From positions 1 through 8,931 of the forward strand of contig CAZFIM010000092.1 in the NCBI GenBank assembly GCA_964519615.1: 8,931 nt of DNA, written 5' to 3'. This document shows, piece after piece, positions 1 to 4,669 of this stretch. The stretch comes from CAZFIM01 sp964519615. GTDB taxonomy: Bacteria > Chloroflexota > Dehalococcoidia > GIF9 > UBA5629. Position 1 is the stretch's first letter. Each line of letters starts with the position of its first letter. The notes under the pieces are model-generated. The model was not told where the DNA came from and did no database searches. It was given only the letters and a program-made list of their open reading frames with translations. The position numbers were made by a program, and so were the translations under genes.

Positions 1-129
1 TCGTGCCGAATGCCAGGGAGAATAGCCTGCCGCCCCTGCCAGATCATGCAGTGAAACAGGTTCATGTATACGCTTTTCGATTTGATCCTGCATACGCTGA
101 ACCGCCTTGATTCTTTCCCAGTTTTCCGT
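1..129 (-). CDS. AraC-family transcriptional regulator, N-terminal fragment
   Basis: The gene runs off the left edge of the window, so only 43 N-terminal codons are seen. They read TENWERIKAVQRMQ..., then an amphipathic helix (QDQIEKRIHEPVS), then LHDLAGAAGYSPWHSAR. This is the start of the first helix-turn-helix of AraC/XylS-type DNA-binding domains, where 'SLxxLAxxAGYSPxHxxR' is the recognition region. Because the DNA-binding domain sits at the very N-terminus, this is the subclass with an N-terminal HTH, often followed by an effector-binding domain; that part lies outside the window. The reading frame has no ATG, GTG or TTG at the expected place. An AGAGGTGAT ribosome-binding site (complement of 132-140) is followed by ATC ACG GAA AAC TGG, and relatives as I remember them begin Met-x-x-Trp-Glu-Arg. 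I placed the start at ACG (127-129). The first in-frame ATG is codon 13 (91-93), which would cut into the first helix. The family call is good; the start is uncertain. Confidence 0.8.
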
Positions 130-148
130 GATATCACCTCTGGAATAG

Positions 149-154
149 ACTATA
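149..154 (-). promoter_or_regulatory. Candidate -10 box for the AraC-type gene
   Basis: On the minus strand TATAGT lies 19 nt before the ACG codon at 127-129. If it is used, the 5' leader would be only about a dozen nucleotides, starting almost at the AGAGGTGAT ribosome-binding site. I found no convincing -35 hexamer at 16-18 bp, so transcription may need an activator, possibly the regulator itself. This is a pattern match only. Confidence 0.35.
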
Positions 155-332
155 CAATGTAATTAAAACAAGTTCTTGACAGATTTTGCCATCACTGACC
201 TTCAACCATCAATTTCCGCCTGAGAAAGTATGCTTGCAGATTCATCGTATTTAGAGGTAGTTCATGGGGAAAGAACGTGAACCCATGTTATTAAGAAGTC
301 GTCATCTATTAAAGTAAAATGTAATTGAATAG

Positions 333-363
333 AACTTCTCTTGCTTGATGAAGCAGGGAAGTT
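333..363 (-). terminator. Hairpin, possible terminator of the 404-643 gene
   Basis: An outer stem AACTTC (333-338) / GAAGTT (358-363) encloses an inner stem TGCTT (342-346) / AAGCA (351-355) around a GATG loop. Read on the minus strand it lies about 40 nt after the stop codon of the small gene at 404-643 and is followed by a T-rich but interrupted tract (TTCTATTC...ACATTTTAC). That fits a weak intrinsic terminator. The rest of 130-403 holds no open frame, RNA gene or clear repeat that I could support. Confidence 0.45.
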
Positions 364-403
364 GCCTGTACCTGCTCTTTACAGAAGACAGTACGCAAAT
401 TGC

Positions 404-643
404 TTACTCGTGATTTAAATACCAGTTATTTAACCTGTGATCGTAATACAGTATTATTTCTTGGCCATCAGCTTTGCATGTGTAAACTATACCAGCTTTG
501 CCTGTCAACGTTTCAAAGGGTCTTGATTCCAGTATATTCTGGATTCTTAAAGACCGACCATTTGGCCAGGTAATAGATATGGGAGTCACCTTACCATCAA
601 AATCAAAATCAACAGTGCATTTAACTATGATTTCATCCCTCAT
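404..643 (-). CDS. Small conserved-looking protein of unknown function
   Basis: The predicted protein has 79 residues, starting MRDEIIVKCTVDFDFDGKVTPISITW and ending ...YYDHRLNNWYLNHE. An upstream in-frame ATG at 671-673 would add ten residues, but AGAAAGG lies about 8 nt before the ATG at 641-643, so I chose the shorter form. The alternating hydrophobic pattern (EIIVKCTVDF, VTPISITW, GIVYTCKADGQEIILYYD, NWYLNH) suggests an all-beta fold of five or six short strands. I recall small cytosolic proteins of this type, with a Cys in the first strand and 'W..GR' in the middle, in Clostridia and relatives, with no assigned function. It has no signal peptide, membrane segment or catalytic motif. It lies downstream of the tRNA/GIY-YIG group on the same strand, so read-through expression from there is possible. 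It is probably a real gene because of its own ribosome-binding site and clean protein-like composition; I cannot name its role. Confidence 0.7.
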   Translation of the reverse strand: MRDEIIVKCTVDFDFDGKVTPISITWPNGRSLRIQNILESRPFETLTGKAGIVYTCKADGQEIILYYDHRLNNWYLNHE

Positions 644-723
644 TTTAAAATAACCTTTCTTTGTATTCTGCAATAGAAAGCTTGACCATAAGAGGAATAA
701 GCATATGAAATAAACTTATATCG

Positions 724-757
724 CTGGTGGAGATAGGGGGATTCGAACCCCCGACCT
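724..757. repeat. 34-bp direct repeat, copy 1 (tRNA 3' half)
   Basis: This segment is identical over 34 bp to 1043-1076. It covers the CCA end, the 3' acceptor strand, the T-arm and most of the variable loop of the intact tRNA-Ala. Homology continues at the same spacing after a replaced 17-bp anticodon arm: CGCTCTCCCA at 775-784 equals 1094-1103. The offset between the copies is 319 bp. Confidence 0.95.
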
Positions 758-802
758 TCCCGATAAGATCGGGACGCTCTCCCACTTATTCGCTCAATCC
801 CA
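725..802 (-). pseudogene. Degenerate tRNA-like element (anticodon CTT, alanine-type 3' half)
   Basis: Read on the minus strand, these 78 nt fold on the tRNA plan. The anticodon stem TCCCG/CGGGA closes a 7-nt loop ATCTTAT (anticodon position CTT, nominally Lys). The T-arm is GGGGG-TTCGAAT-CCCCC, the 3' acceptor strand is TATCTCC, and the end is A-CCA. Everything from the variable loop to CCA is identical to the tRNA-Ala at 1044-1119. The 5' side is decayed: TGGGATT against the expected GGGGATA leaves acceptor pairs 2-6 possible (one of them G-U) but not 1 or 7, and the D-stem GCGA/GAGC has only two pairs. The D-loop is two nt longer and holds the stop codon of the GIY-YIG gene. A lysine tRNA would not be expected to carry an alanine acceptor and T-arm, so this is a tRNA-derived element rather than a working tRNA. 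It may still be cut by RNase P or capped by a structured 3' end. Confidence 0.8.
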
Positions 803-1034
803 GTGTTTTTTTCATGTAGCCCTTGTTTTTCCATGACTTAATCTCATATTCCCGCTTCCGTGCTTCAACAAGTGTAGAATAAGGCTCACTGTAGATTACC
901 TTCCATGGACAATACGCTTTTGTGGATGGGGTCCGGCCGGTATTATGCTGCTTCAATCTGGCAGTTATATTGCCTGTCGACCCTATATAATAGCGGCCGG
1001 CTCTTTCACTGCACAAAATGTACACATAATACAT
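786..1034 (-). CDS. GIY-YIG single-domain nuclease, embedded between tRNA and tRNA-like element
   Basis: An 82-residue protein that is nearly all one GIY-YIG domain of the small UPF0213/YhbQ-like type. The signature is visible in order: YYVYILCS (residues 2-9), YYIGST (15-20), the active-site Arg in TARLKQHN (R26, H30), STKAYCPWKVIY (37-48), and the metal-binding Glu in ARKREYEIK (E62). Such domains cut DNA or structured nucleic acid with one metal ion; stand-alone versions have no settled role. The ATG follows the CCA of tRNA-Ala by only 9 nt (GATGAACGG) and has no normal Shine-Dalgarno sequence, so it should depend on the tRNA promoter, with tRNA 3' processing setting the 5' end of its mRNA. 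The last five codons and the TAA overlap the degenerate 5' part of the tRNA-like element. No DNA-binding domain is attached, unlike classical homing enzymes. The family call is firm; mobility is inference. Confidence 0.9.
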   Translation of the reverse strand: MYYVYILCSERAGRYYIGSTGNITARLKQHNTGRTPSTKAYCPWKVIYSEPYSTLVEARKREYEIKSWKNKGYMKKTLGLSE

Positions 1035-1042
1035 CCGTTCAT

Positions 1043-1076
1043 CTGGTGGAGATAGGGGGATTCGAACCCCCGACCT
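1043..1076. repeat. 34-bp direct repeat, copy 2 (inside tRNA-Ala)
   Basis: This is the parent-like copy, contained in the intact tRNA-Ala apart from its first base. It is identical to 724-757. The two copies bracket the GIY-YIG gene in direct orientation, as attL/attR or duplicated tRNA ends do around integrated elements. Confidence 0.95.
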
Positions 1077-1119
1077 CTGCGATGCGAACGCAGCGCTCTC
1101 CCAATTGAGCTATATCCCC
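1044..1119 (-). tRNA. tRNA-Ala (anticodon CGC)
   Basis: A complete 76-nt cloverleaf with encoded CCA. The acceptor is GGGGATA/TATCTCC, the D-arm GCTC-AATTGGGA-GAGC, the anticodon arm CTGCG-TTCGCAT-CGCAG, the variable loop AGGTC, and the T-arm GGGGG-TTCGAAT-CCCCC, with discriminator A73. The pair G3-U70, the main identity element for alanyl-tRNA synthetase, is present, and the anticodon CGC reads GCG codons. All stems are fully paired apart from this wobble. It is the first gene of a unit that continues into the GIY-YIG nuclease. A TATAAT box lies about 35 bp upstream. Confidence 0.97.
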
Positions 1120-1152
1120 ATGTGTGACGCGTTACAGAGATAGCAACACTTT

Positions 1153-1158
1153 ATTATA
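1153..1158 (-). promoter_or_regulatory. -10 box for tRNA-Ala (and probably the GIY-YIG gene)
   Basis: On the minus strand a consensus TATAAT lies 33 bp before the first base of the tRNA. The -35 region (TGCAAG at 17 bp) is poor. The stretch 1120-1209 separates this unit from the pyrD stop codon and shows no clear pyrD terminator, so some read-through from pyrD is possible. Confidence 0.6.
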
Positions 1159-1209
1159 GCGCATTAGCCGGATGCCTTGCATGACCGGTTAGCATTATGT
1201 AAACATTCC

Positions 1210-2139
1210 CTATTTTTTCCAGGCTGCACCTGTAAGTGCGGCCACATTTTTCATACCCCTCTCGTTAAGATATGCCTCGATACCATCGATTATCTCAATC
1301 GCCGCAGCCGGCTGCGCAAGCGTGGCAGTACCCACCTGTATTGCACTTGCACCCGCCTGTAGAAATTCGATCGCATCCTCGGCGCATACTATCCCCCCGC
1401 ATCCTATTACGGGAACACTCACTGCCTGCGATACCCGGTAGACTGCGTACAGAGCGATCGGTTTAATGGCAGGCCCTGAAAGCCCCCCTATTATATTGCC
1501 CAGCACAGGTCTGCCCGTATTGCTGTTTATAGCCATGCCGCGGACGGTATTAATAAGCGTGAGCGCGTTAGCCCCCACCGCACACACGGCACGAGCAATC
1601 TCAGTAATATCGGTTACATTGGGGCTGAGCTTGACGATCACCGGCATGGTAGTGGCTGCTCTTACCGCAGCGGTCACAGCGGCAGCCGCTTCAGGACAGA
1701 TGCCGAACTCCATACCCCCGCTGGCAACGTTGGGACAGCTTATATTCACCTCTATGGCAGCGATGCCTTCGATTCCACTGAGCCGGGCAGTGACCTCCGC
1801 ATACTCACCCGGATTTTCACCTGCGATATTGGCGATCACGGGAACATCCCATTTAGCCCAGAGCGGCGCTTTATCTCTGATCACCGCCTCAATCCCGATA
1901 TTCTCCAGGCCGACAGCATTAAGCAGGCCGCCGGCTGTTTCCACCAGCCGGGGCTGGGGATTGCCGTCTCTCGGTTTCAGGGTAATCCCTTTGCATATAA
2001 CCGCTCCCAGCCTGCTGACATCAAAAATATCCGCATATTCCAAACCATAGCCGAAAGTACCTGAAGCTGTTATCACAGGATTTTTCAGAAGCAAATGAGA
2101 GGAGTGCCGCGACGATAAGCAGACGCTCAGGTCAGCCAT
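1210..2139 (-). CDS. pyrD: Dihydroorotate dehydrogenase, class 1B type
   Basis: This 309-residue FMN enzyme oxidises dihydroorotate to orotate, the fourth step of UMP synthesis, in the cytosol. The TIM-barrel landmarks are visible: NPVITASGTFGYG (20-32), KGITLKPRDGNPQPR (50-64), GLLNAVGLENIG (71-82) for FMN and substrate, and NISCPN (132-137), whose Cys135 is the catalytic base typical of class 1 enzymes (class 2 has Ser). Further on are VIVKLSPN, INTVRGMAI, GGLSGPAIKPIAL and VIGCGGI with AGASAIQVGT for phosphate binding. The length and the Cys fit class 1B, which normally works with the PyrK iron-sulfur/FAD subunit to pass electrons to NAD+. No pyrK is in this window. The ATG lies 5 nt after the stop of the upstream gene, and its ribosome-binding site (GGGAGCGGCGGA) lies inside that gene's end, so translation is probably coupled. 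Confidence 0.95.
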   Translation of the reverse strand: MADLSVCLSSRHSSHLLLKNPVITASGTFGYGLEYADIFDVSRLGAVICKGITLKPRDGNPQPRLVETAGGLLNAVGLENIGIEAVIRDKAPLWAKWDVPVIANIAGENPGEYAEVTARLSGIEGIAAIEVNISCPNVASGGMEFGICPEAAAAVTAAVRAATTMPVIVKLSPNVTDITEIARAVCAVGANALTLINTVRGMAINSNTGRPVLGNIIGGLSGPAIKPIALYAVYRVSQAVSVPVIGCGGIVCAEDAIEFLQAGASAIQVGTATLAQPAAAIEIIDGIEAYLNERGMKNVAALTGAAWKK

Positions 2140-2144
2140 AGTAC

Positions 2145-2474
2145 TTATCCGCCGCTCCCTGTAGATTTTGTATATTTTTTTACGGAGGAAAGTTTGGCAT
2201 CGATAGAGTGTTCTTTATCACGGCGTTCGTCGATCTTCAACGTCGTAATTACGCGGGATACCCCTTTTGTAAAAGGGACCTCATGCAACTGCGCGGTAAT
2301 TTCCAGAACTTTATCAATTGTACCCTCGATAATGGTACCCATGGCGGTAAGCTGATAAGTAATATCATCTCTTCCCTCCAGGATTTTCAGACAGGCTGCG
2401 ACATACTGACTTACCCCGGCAGTGCCTGTGCCAAGAGGAATAACTGCAACTTCTGCAACTACTCGTCCCTGCAT
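2145..2474 (-). CDS. Thiamine-binding (MTH1187/YqgV, DUF77) family protein
   Basis: A 109-residue protein beginning MQGRVVAEVAVIPLGTGTAGVSQYVAACLKILE, followed by YQLTAMGTIIEGTIDKVLEITAQLHEVPFTKGVSRVITTLKIDERRD. This is the small ferredoxin-like alpha/beta sandwich of the MTH1187 family. The conserved elements are the PLGTG..S.YV..C segment and 'Y.L..MGT.IEG..D.V......H', which form a ligand pocket at subunit interfaces. Members form tetramers, and some bind thiamine or a related pyrimidine compound; the physiological role is unsettled. The start has an AGGAGGT site 5 nt upstream. It is the first gene of a two-gene operon with pyrD. Pairing with pyrimidine synthesis hints at a link to pyrimidine or HMP metabolites, but this is inference. 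The C-terminal tail (about 25 residues, Lys/Ser/Gly rich) extends past the family core. Confidence 0.88.
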   Translation of the reverse strand: MQGRVVAEVAVIPLGTGTAGVSQYVAACLKILEGRDDITYQLTAMGTIIEGTIDKVLEITAQLHEVPFTKGVSRVITTLKIDERRDKEHSIDAKLSSVKKYTKSTGSGG

Positions 2475-2511
2475 ATGGACCTCCTGTATTAACTATTGAT
2501 TTTCTGCAGAT

Positions 2512-2517
2512 AGTATA
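2512..2517 (-). promoter_or_regulatory. Candidate -10 box of the thiamine-binding-protein/pyrD operon
   Basis: The minus strand reads TATACT 37 bp before the start codon at 2472-2474, leaving room for a short leader with the AGGAGGT site. No good -35 is seen at 17 bp. The box lies in the 168-bp divergent region 2475-2642 shared with the acetyltransferase gene. I saw no pyrR-type attenuator or riboswitch in that short space. Confidence 0.4.
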
Positions 2518-2614
2518 CCCAAGCATACTTGAAAATAACAGGTCTCGAAACATAGAGGTAACAGATACCGGTGCAGATATACATAAGACTTATCCGCCCA
2601 TATAAAATAAAATA

Positions 2615-2623
2615 TGTTACAAT
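2615..2623 (+). promoter_or_regulatory. Extended -10 promoter of the acetyltransferase gene
   Basis: TGTTACAAT matches the extended -10 pattern TGn-TAnAAT and lies 20 bp before the ATG at 2643. The -35 side is AT-rich without a clear hexamer, as is usual for extended -10 promoters. The same TACAAT core recurs before the genes at 6402 and 7860. Confidence 0.5.
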
Positions 2624-2642
2624 TTGAAAAGGGATAGTTGCA

Positions 2643-3350
2643 ATGGTCTCTCTTCAAAAAATAGAAAGTTATACAATCCGCTCCATGCAGGATCATGATA
2701 TACCGCAAGCACTCGACCTGGATAAGGAGGCGTTTCCCACCCAATGGCCACATCCCTCATACGCTTCATTCAAACAGGAATTGCGCAACAGGCTGGCGCA
2801 TTACGTGGTAGCCTGCACTCGCAACGAGTTCGAGCACTATGTGCCTCAGAACAACGGCAAAAAGCCGTCAGGCCTGAAAAAGCTGCTGTACTACAGCTTC
2901 CCTTTTAACAGACGACAAGATTCTTCAACGATGCTCCCCCCTCCATCTAGGGAGTATGTCATAGGTATGGCCGGATTCTGGCTTATGGCAGGAGAAGCGC
3001 ATCTTATCACAATCGGCGTGCGCAATGCATATCGCCGTCAGGGTATCGGTGAACGCCTGCTGATATCTTTCATTGACAGAGCCATGCAGCTGCGAGCGCA
3101 TACAGCAACACTTGAGGTACGTATCTCTAACAAAGACGCCCAGGCGCTTTACAGCAAGTATGGATTCCGCAATACGGGAATGCGTAAACGTTATTATGCG
3201 GATAACGGTGAAGACGCGCTGATCATGAGCACCGACCCTCTTAATACCGACGCGTTCAGAACCCAATTTAAACAACTTAAAAATAACTACCGGGATAGAT
3301 GGGAAACCATCTGCAGTATCAATGAAATCAGGGAGGACACTCATGAGTGA
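2643..3350 (+). CDS. GNAT-family N-acetyltransferase, RimI-like
   Basis: A 235-residue acetyl-CoA-dependent acetyltransferase. The N-terminal strand and helix IRSMQDHDIPQALDLDKEAFPTQW (12-35) match RimI-type enzymes, which acetylate the N-terminus of ribosomal protein S18. Motif A is HLITIGVRNAYRRQGIGERLL (120-140), with the pyrophosphate loop R131-R-Q-G-I-G136. Motif B follows as ATLEVRISNKDAQALYSKYGFRNTGMRKRYYADNGEDALIM, with the N-x-x-A-x-x-L-Y-x-K-x-G-F signature. Between residues about 60 and 104 there is an insertion rich in basic, Pro and Ser residues (NNGKKPSGLKKLL...NRRQDSSTMLPPPS) that shorter RimI proteins lack, so the substrate may differ. An AAAGGG site lies upstream of the ATG. 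The stop overlaps the next start by 8 bp (ATGAGTGA), so the two genes are translated together. Confidence 0.88.
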   Translation: MVSLQKIESYTIRSMQDHDIPQALDLDKEAFPTQWPHPSYASFKQELRNRLAHYVVACTRNEFEHYVPQNNGKKPSGLKKLLYYSFPFNRRQDSSTMLPPPSREYVIGMAGFWLMAGEAHLITIGVRNAYRRQGIGERLLISFIDRAMQLRAHTATLEVRISNKDAQALYSKYGFRNTGMRKRYYADNGEDALIMSTDPLNTDAFRTQFKQLKNNYRDRWETICSINEIREDTHE

Positions 3351-3936
3351 TATTAAAAGTGCATGGGAAAAAGCTCTGGAGAAAGTAGAGAAAATGGGGC
3401 AACTCTCTCCGGATGAATCAATGAAACTGGAGCACGTTCCTGCAGGCAATGCTCTGGCTGCTAAATACTTGAACGATGACAGCTTTAATCTGGATGCCGA
3501 GCTTGGTAAATACAAAGGGAGAGGTGAAGTCAGAAAGTACGTTATTGAAGGCGTACAGGAAGTCCTGTTACATAATATCACGCTTCCACGCGATGAAAAG
3601 GATAAAAGAAACACATCCAGAGCAATCTCCGGACTTAAACTTATCAAGGAGAACCAGAAACAACTGCAGGCTATTCTGGATATGATTAATAACGTGCTCT
3701 CTTATTATGAACAGTCCCTACAGCAGACTTTTATGAAATTCAAACAGGATTTTGAGGCCAAGACACCTGATATTATTCGTGCCTTGCAGCAGAGAGGAGC
3801 GGGGAAAGGGCAATCTCCAGAGATTGAGCTGCAGATGCTGTTCCAGGAGGAATGGCGCAGGGCAAGCAGAGACCTCGATTCAAAATATAATATGACATTG
3901 CAGGAACATAAAAAGAAAATAACCGAACTTAAATAG
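3343..3936 (+). CDS. Uncharacterised helical protein coupled to the acetyltransferase
   Basis: The predicted protein has 197 residues and is highly charged and almost entirely helical. It starts MSDIKSAWEKALEKVEKMGQLSPDE, with a stretch PAGNALAAKYLNDDSFNLDAELGKYKG (about 34-60). A long coiled-coil-like region follows (about 90-150, with ISGLKLIKENQKQLQAILDMINNVLSYYEQ), then a C-terminal helix FQEEWRRASRDLDSKYNMTLQEHKKKITELK. I recall proteins of this outline in Dehalococcoidia-type genomes under a DUF label (possibly DUF6657), without a known function. There is no signal peptide or membrane segment. I chose ATG 3343 over an in-frame ATG at 3322 because GGGAGG lies 6 nt before 3343 and the sequence then reads MSDIKS, a typical start. 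The 8-bp overlap with the acetyltransferase suggests equal expression; being an adaptor or substrate of that enzyme is only a guess. Confidence 0.82.
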   Translation: MSDIKSAWEKALEKVEKMGQLSPDESMKLEHVPAGNALAAKYLNDDSFNLDAELGKYKGRGEVRKYVIEGVQEVLLHNITLPRDEKDKRNTSRAISGLKLIKENQKQLQAILDMINNVLSYYEQSLQQTFMKFKQDFEAKTPDIIRALQQRGAGKGQSPEIELQMLFQEEWRRASRDLDSKYNMTLQEHKKKITELK

Positions 3937-3968
3937 TACAGGTTCTCAGGGTAAATGTTAAACCTGTA
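3937..3968 (+). terminator. Inverted repeat after the helical-protein gene, weak terminator candidate
   Basis: Perfect 8-bp arms TACAGGTT (3937-3944) and AACCTGTA (3961-3968) surround a 16-nt loop and begin directly after the TAG stop. No T-run follows (TATCAACGG), so this may be an RNA-stabilising hairpin or an operator rather than an intrinsic terminator. Confidence 0.35.
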
Positions 3969-4061
3969 TATCAACGGATACGTTTTACCTTAAAATGTCT
4001 GCTATGGCATGGCCGTTAACTACTCTACTTTAAATGGCCGGGGTGAAATTGGAGGAATAAT

Positions 4062-4658
4062 ATGGAAGGTTGGAAAAGGGCGTTTGCCACATTTTTCATT
4101 TTTATAGCAATCATTCTACTGTGCGGCTCAAGCGCCTATATCGGCAGCGGATACGGCCGCACCAAAGGTTATTCAGACGGCTTCAGTGCAGGAACACAGG
4201 CGGGCAACCGTGCAAGCTATGATCAGGGGCTTAAAGACGGACAGGAAGAGGGTTACCAGGCAGGCTATAATTCAGGTTATGAAACCGGCTTAAGAGAGAC
4301 AGGGCAGGGATTCGATCTCCATAATCCCACGTACCAGGAGATGAAAGATTTCCTCAAACAGGATAAGACAGATTCAAACCAATTTATAGAGGATTCTTAT
4401 GTCTGCACTGATTTTTCCGCTGCCGTCAATAATAATGCTGAAGCTCAAGGCATCCGCTGCGGCATAGTATACATCATTTATCCTGAAGCAGGGCATACAA
4501 TTATTGCTTTCGATACGGTGGACAGAGGGCTGATTTACATCGAACCTCAGTTCGATCATGAAGTAACAATAGAAGTAGGGAAAAAGTACTCAACGCTCAA
4601 TGATTATTCCCCTCCCAATGTAGATGATCGTATTCAACGCTATCTGGTCATCTGGTAG
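4062..4658 (+). CDS. Membrane-anchored protein with GX3 repeat and transglutaminase-like Cys/His domain
   Basis: A 198-residue protein of three parts. Residues 7-27 (AFATFFIFIAIILLCGSSAYI) form one N-terminal membrane segment after the basic start MEGWKR, so the rest is probably outside the cytoplasm. From 28 to 76 glycine occurs every fourth residue (28, 32, 36, 40, 44, 48, then Ser52, then 56, 60, 64, 68, 72, 76), as in GYSDGFSAGTQAG and GYQAGYNSGYETG. This puts small residues on one face of a helix and resembles the deca-GX3 pattern of Yae1/Lto1. The C-terminal domain carries YVCTDFSAAVNNNAEAQGIRC (C115), EAGHTIIAFDT (H145) and GLIYIEPQFD (E161), in the order and spacing of a transglutaminase-like Cys-His-acid centre. 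No activity is shown. The start has GGAGGA 6 nt upstream. I do not know a named family member; an envelope-associated role is inference. Confidence 0.8.
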   Translation: MEGWKRAFATFFIFIAIILLCGSSAYIGSGYGRTKGYSDGFSAGTQAGNRASYDQGLKDGQEEGYQAGYNSGYETGLRETGQGFDLHNPTYQEMKDFLKQDKTDSNQFIEDSYVCTDFSAAVNNNAEAQGIRCGIVYIIYPEAGHTIIAFDTVDRGLIYIEPQFDHEVTIEVGKKYSTLNDYSPPNVDDRIQRYLVIW

Positions 4659-4669
4659 CCTGCGCGTCC

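Noticed and set aside
176..181. TTGACA on the plus strand as a -35 box
   Set aside because: No -10 hexamer at 16-18 bp and no plus-strand gene downstream.
725..802. Functional tRNA-Lys(CTT)
   Set aside because: The 5' acceptor strand and D-stem are broken, the D-loop is enlarged, and the acceptor/T-arm are those of tRNA-Ala.
640..834. 64-codon minus-strand ORF across the tRNA-like element
   Set aside because: It reads through the tRNA-like RNA (…RGFESPYLHQ is a translation of the T-arm and CCA region) and overlaps the GIY-YIG and 404-643 genes; an artefact.
1160..1200. Possible hairpin terminator for pyrD in the GCATTAGCCGG...CCGGTTAGC stretch
   Set aside because: The two halves do not pair in one register beyond four bases and no T-run follows.
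1466..2050. 194-codon plus-strand ORF opposite pyrD
   Set aside because: Ser/Ala/Pro-rich shadow of the well-supported pyrD gene, with no ribosome-binding site.
2925..3647. 240-codon minus-strand ORF opposite the acetyltransferase and helical protein genes
   Set aside because: Antisense of two good genes, with no family resemblance and no start signal.
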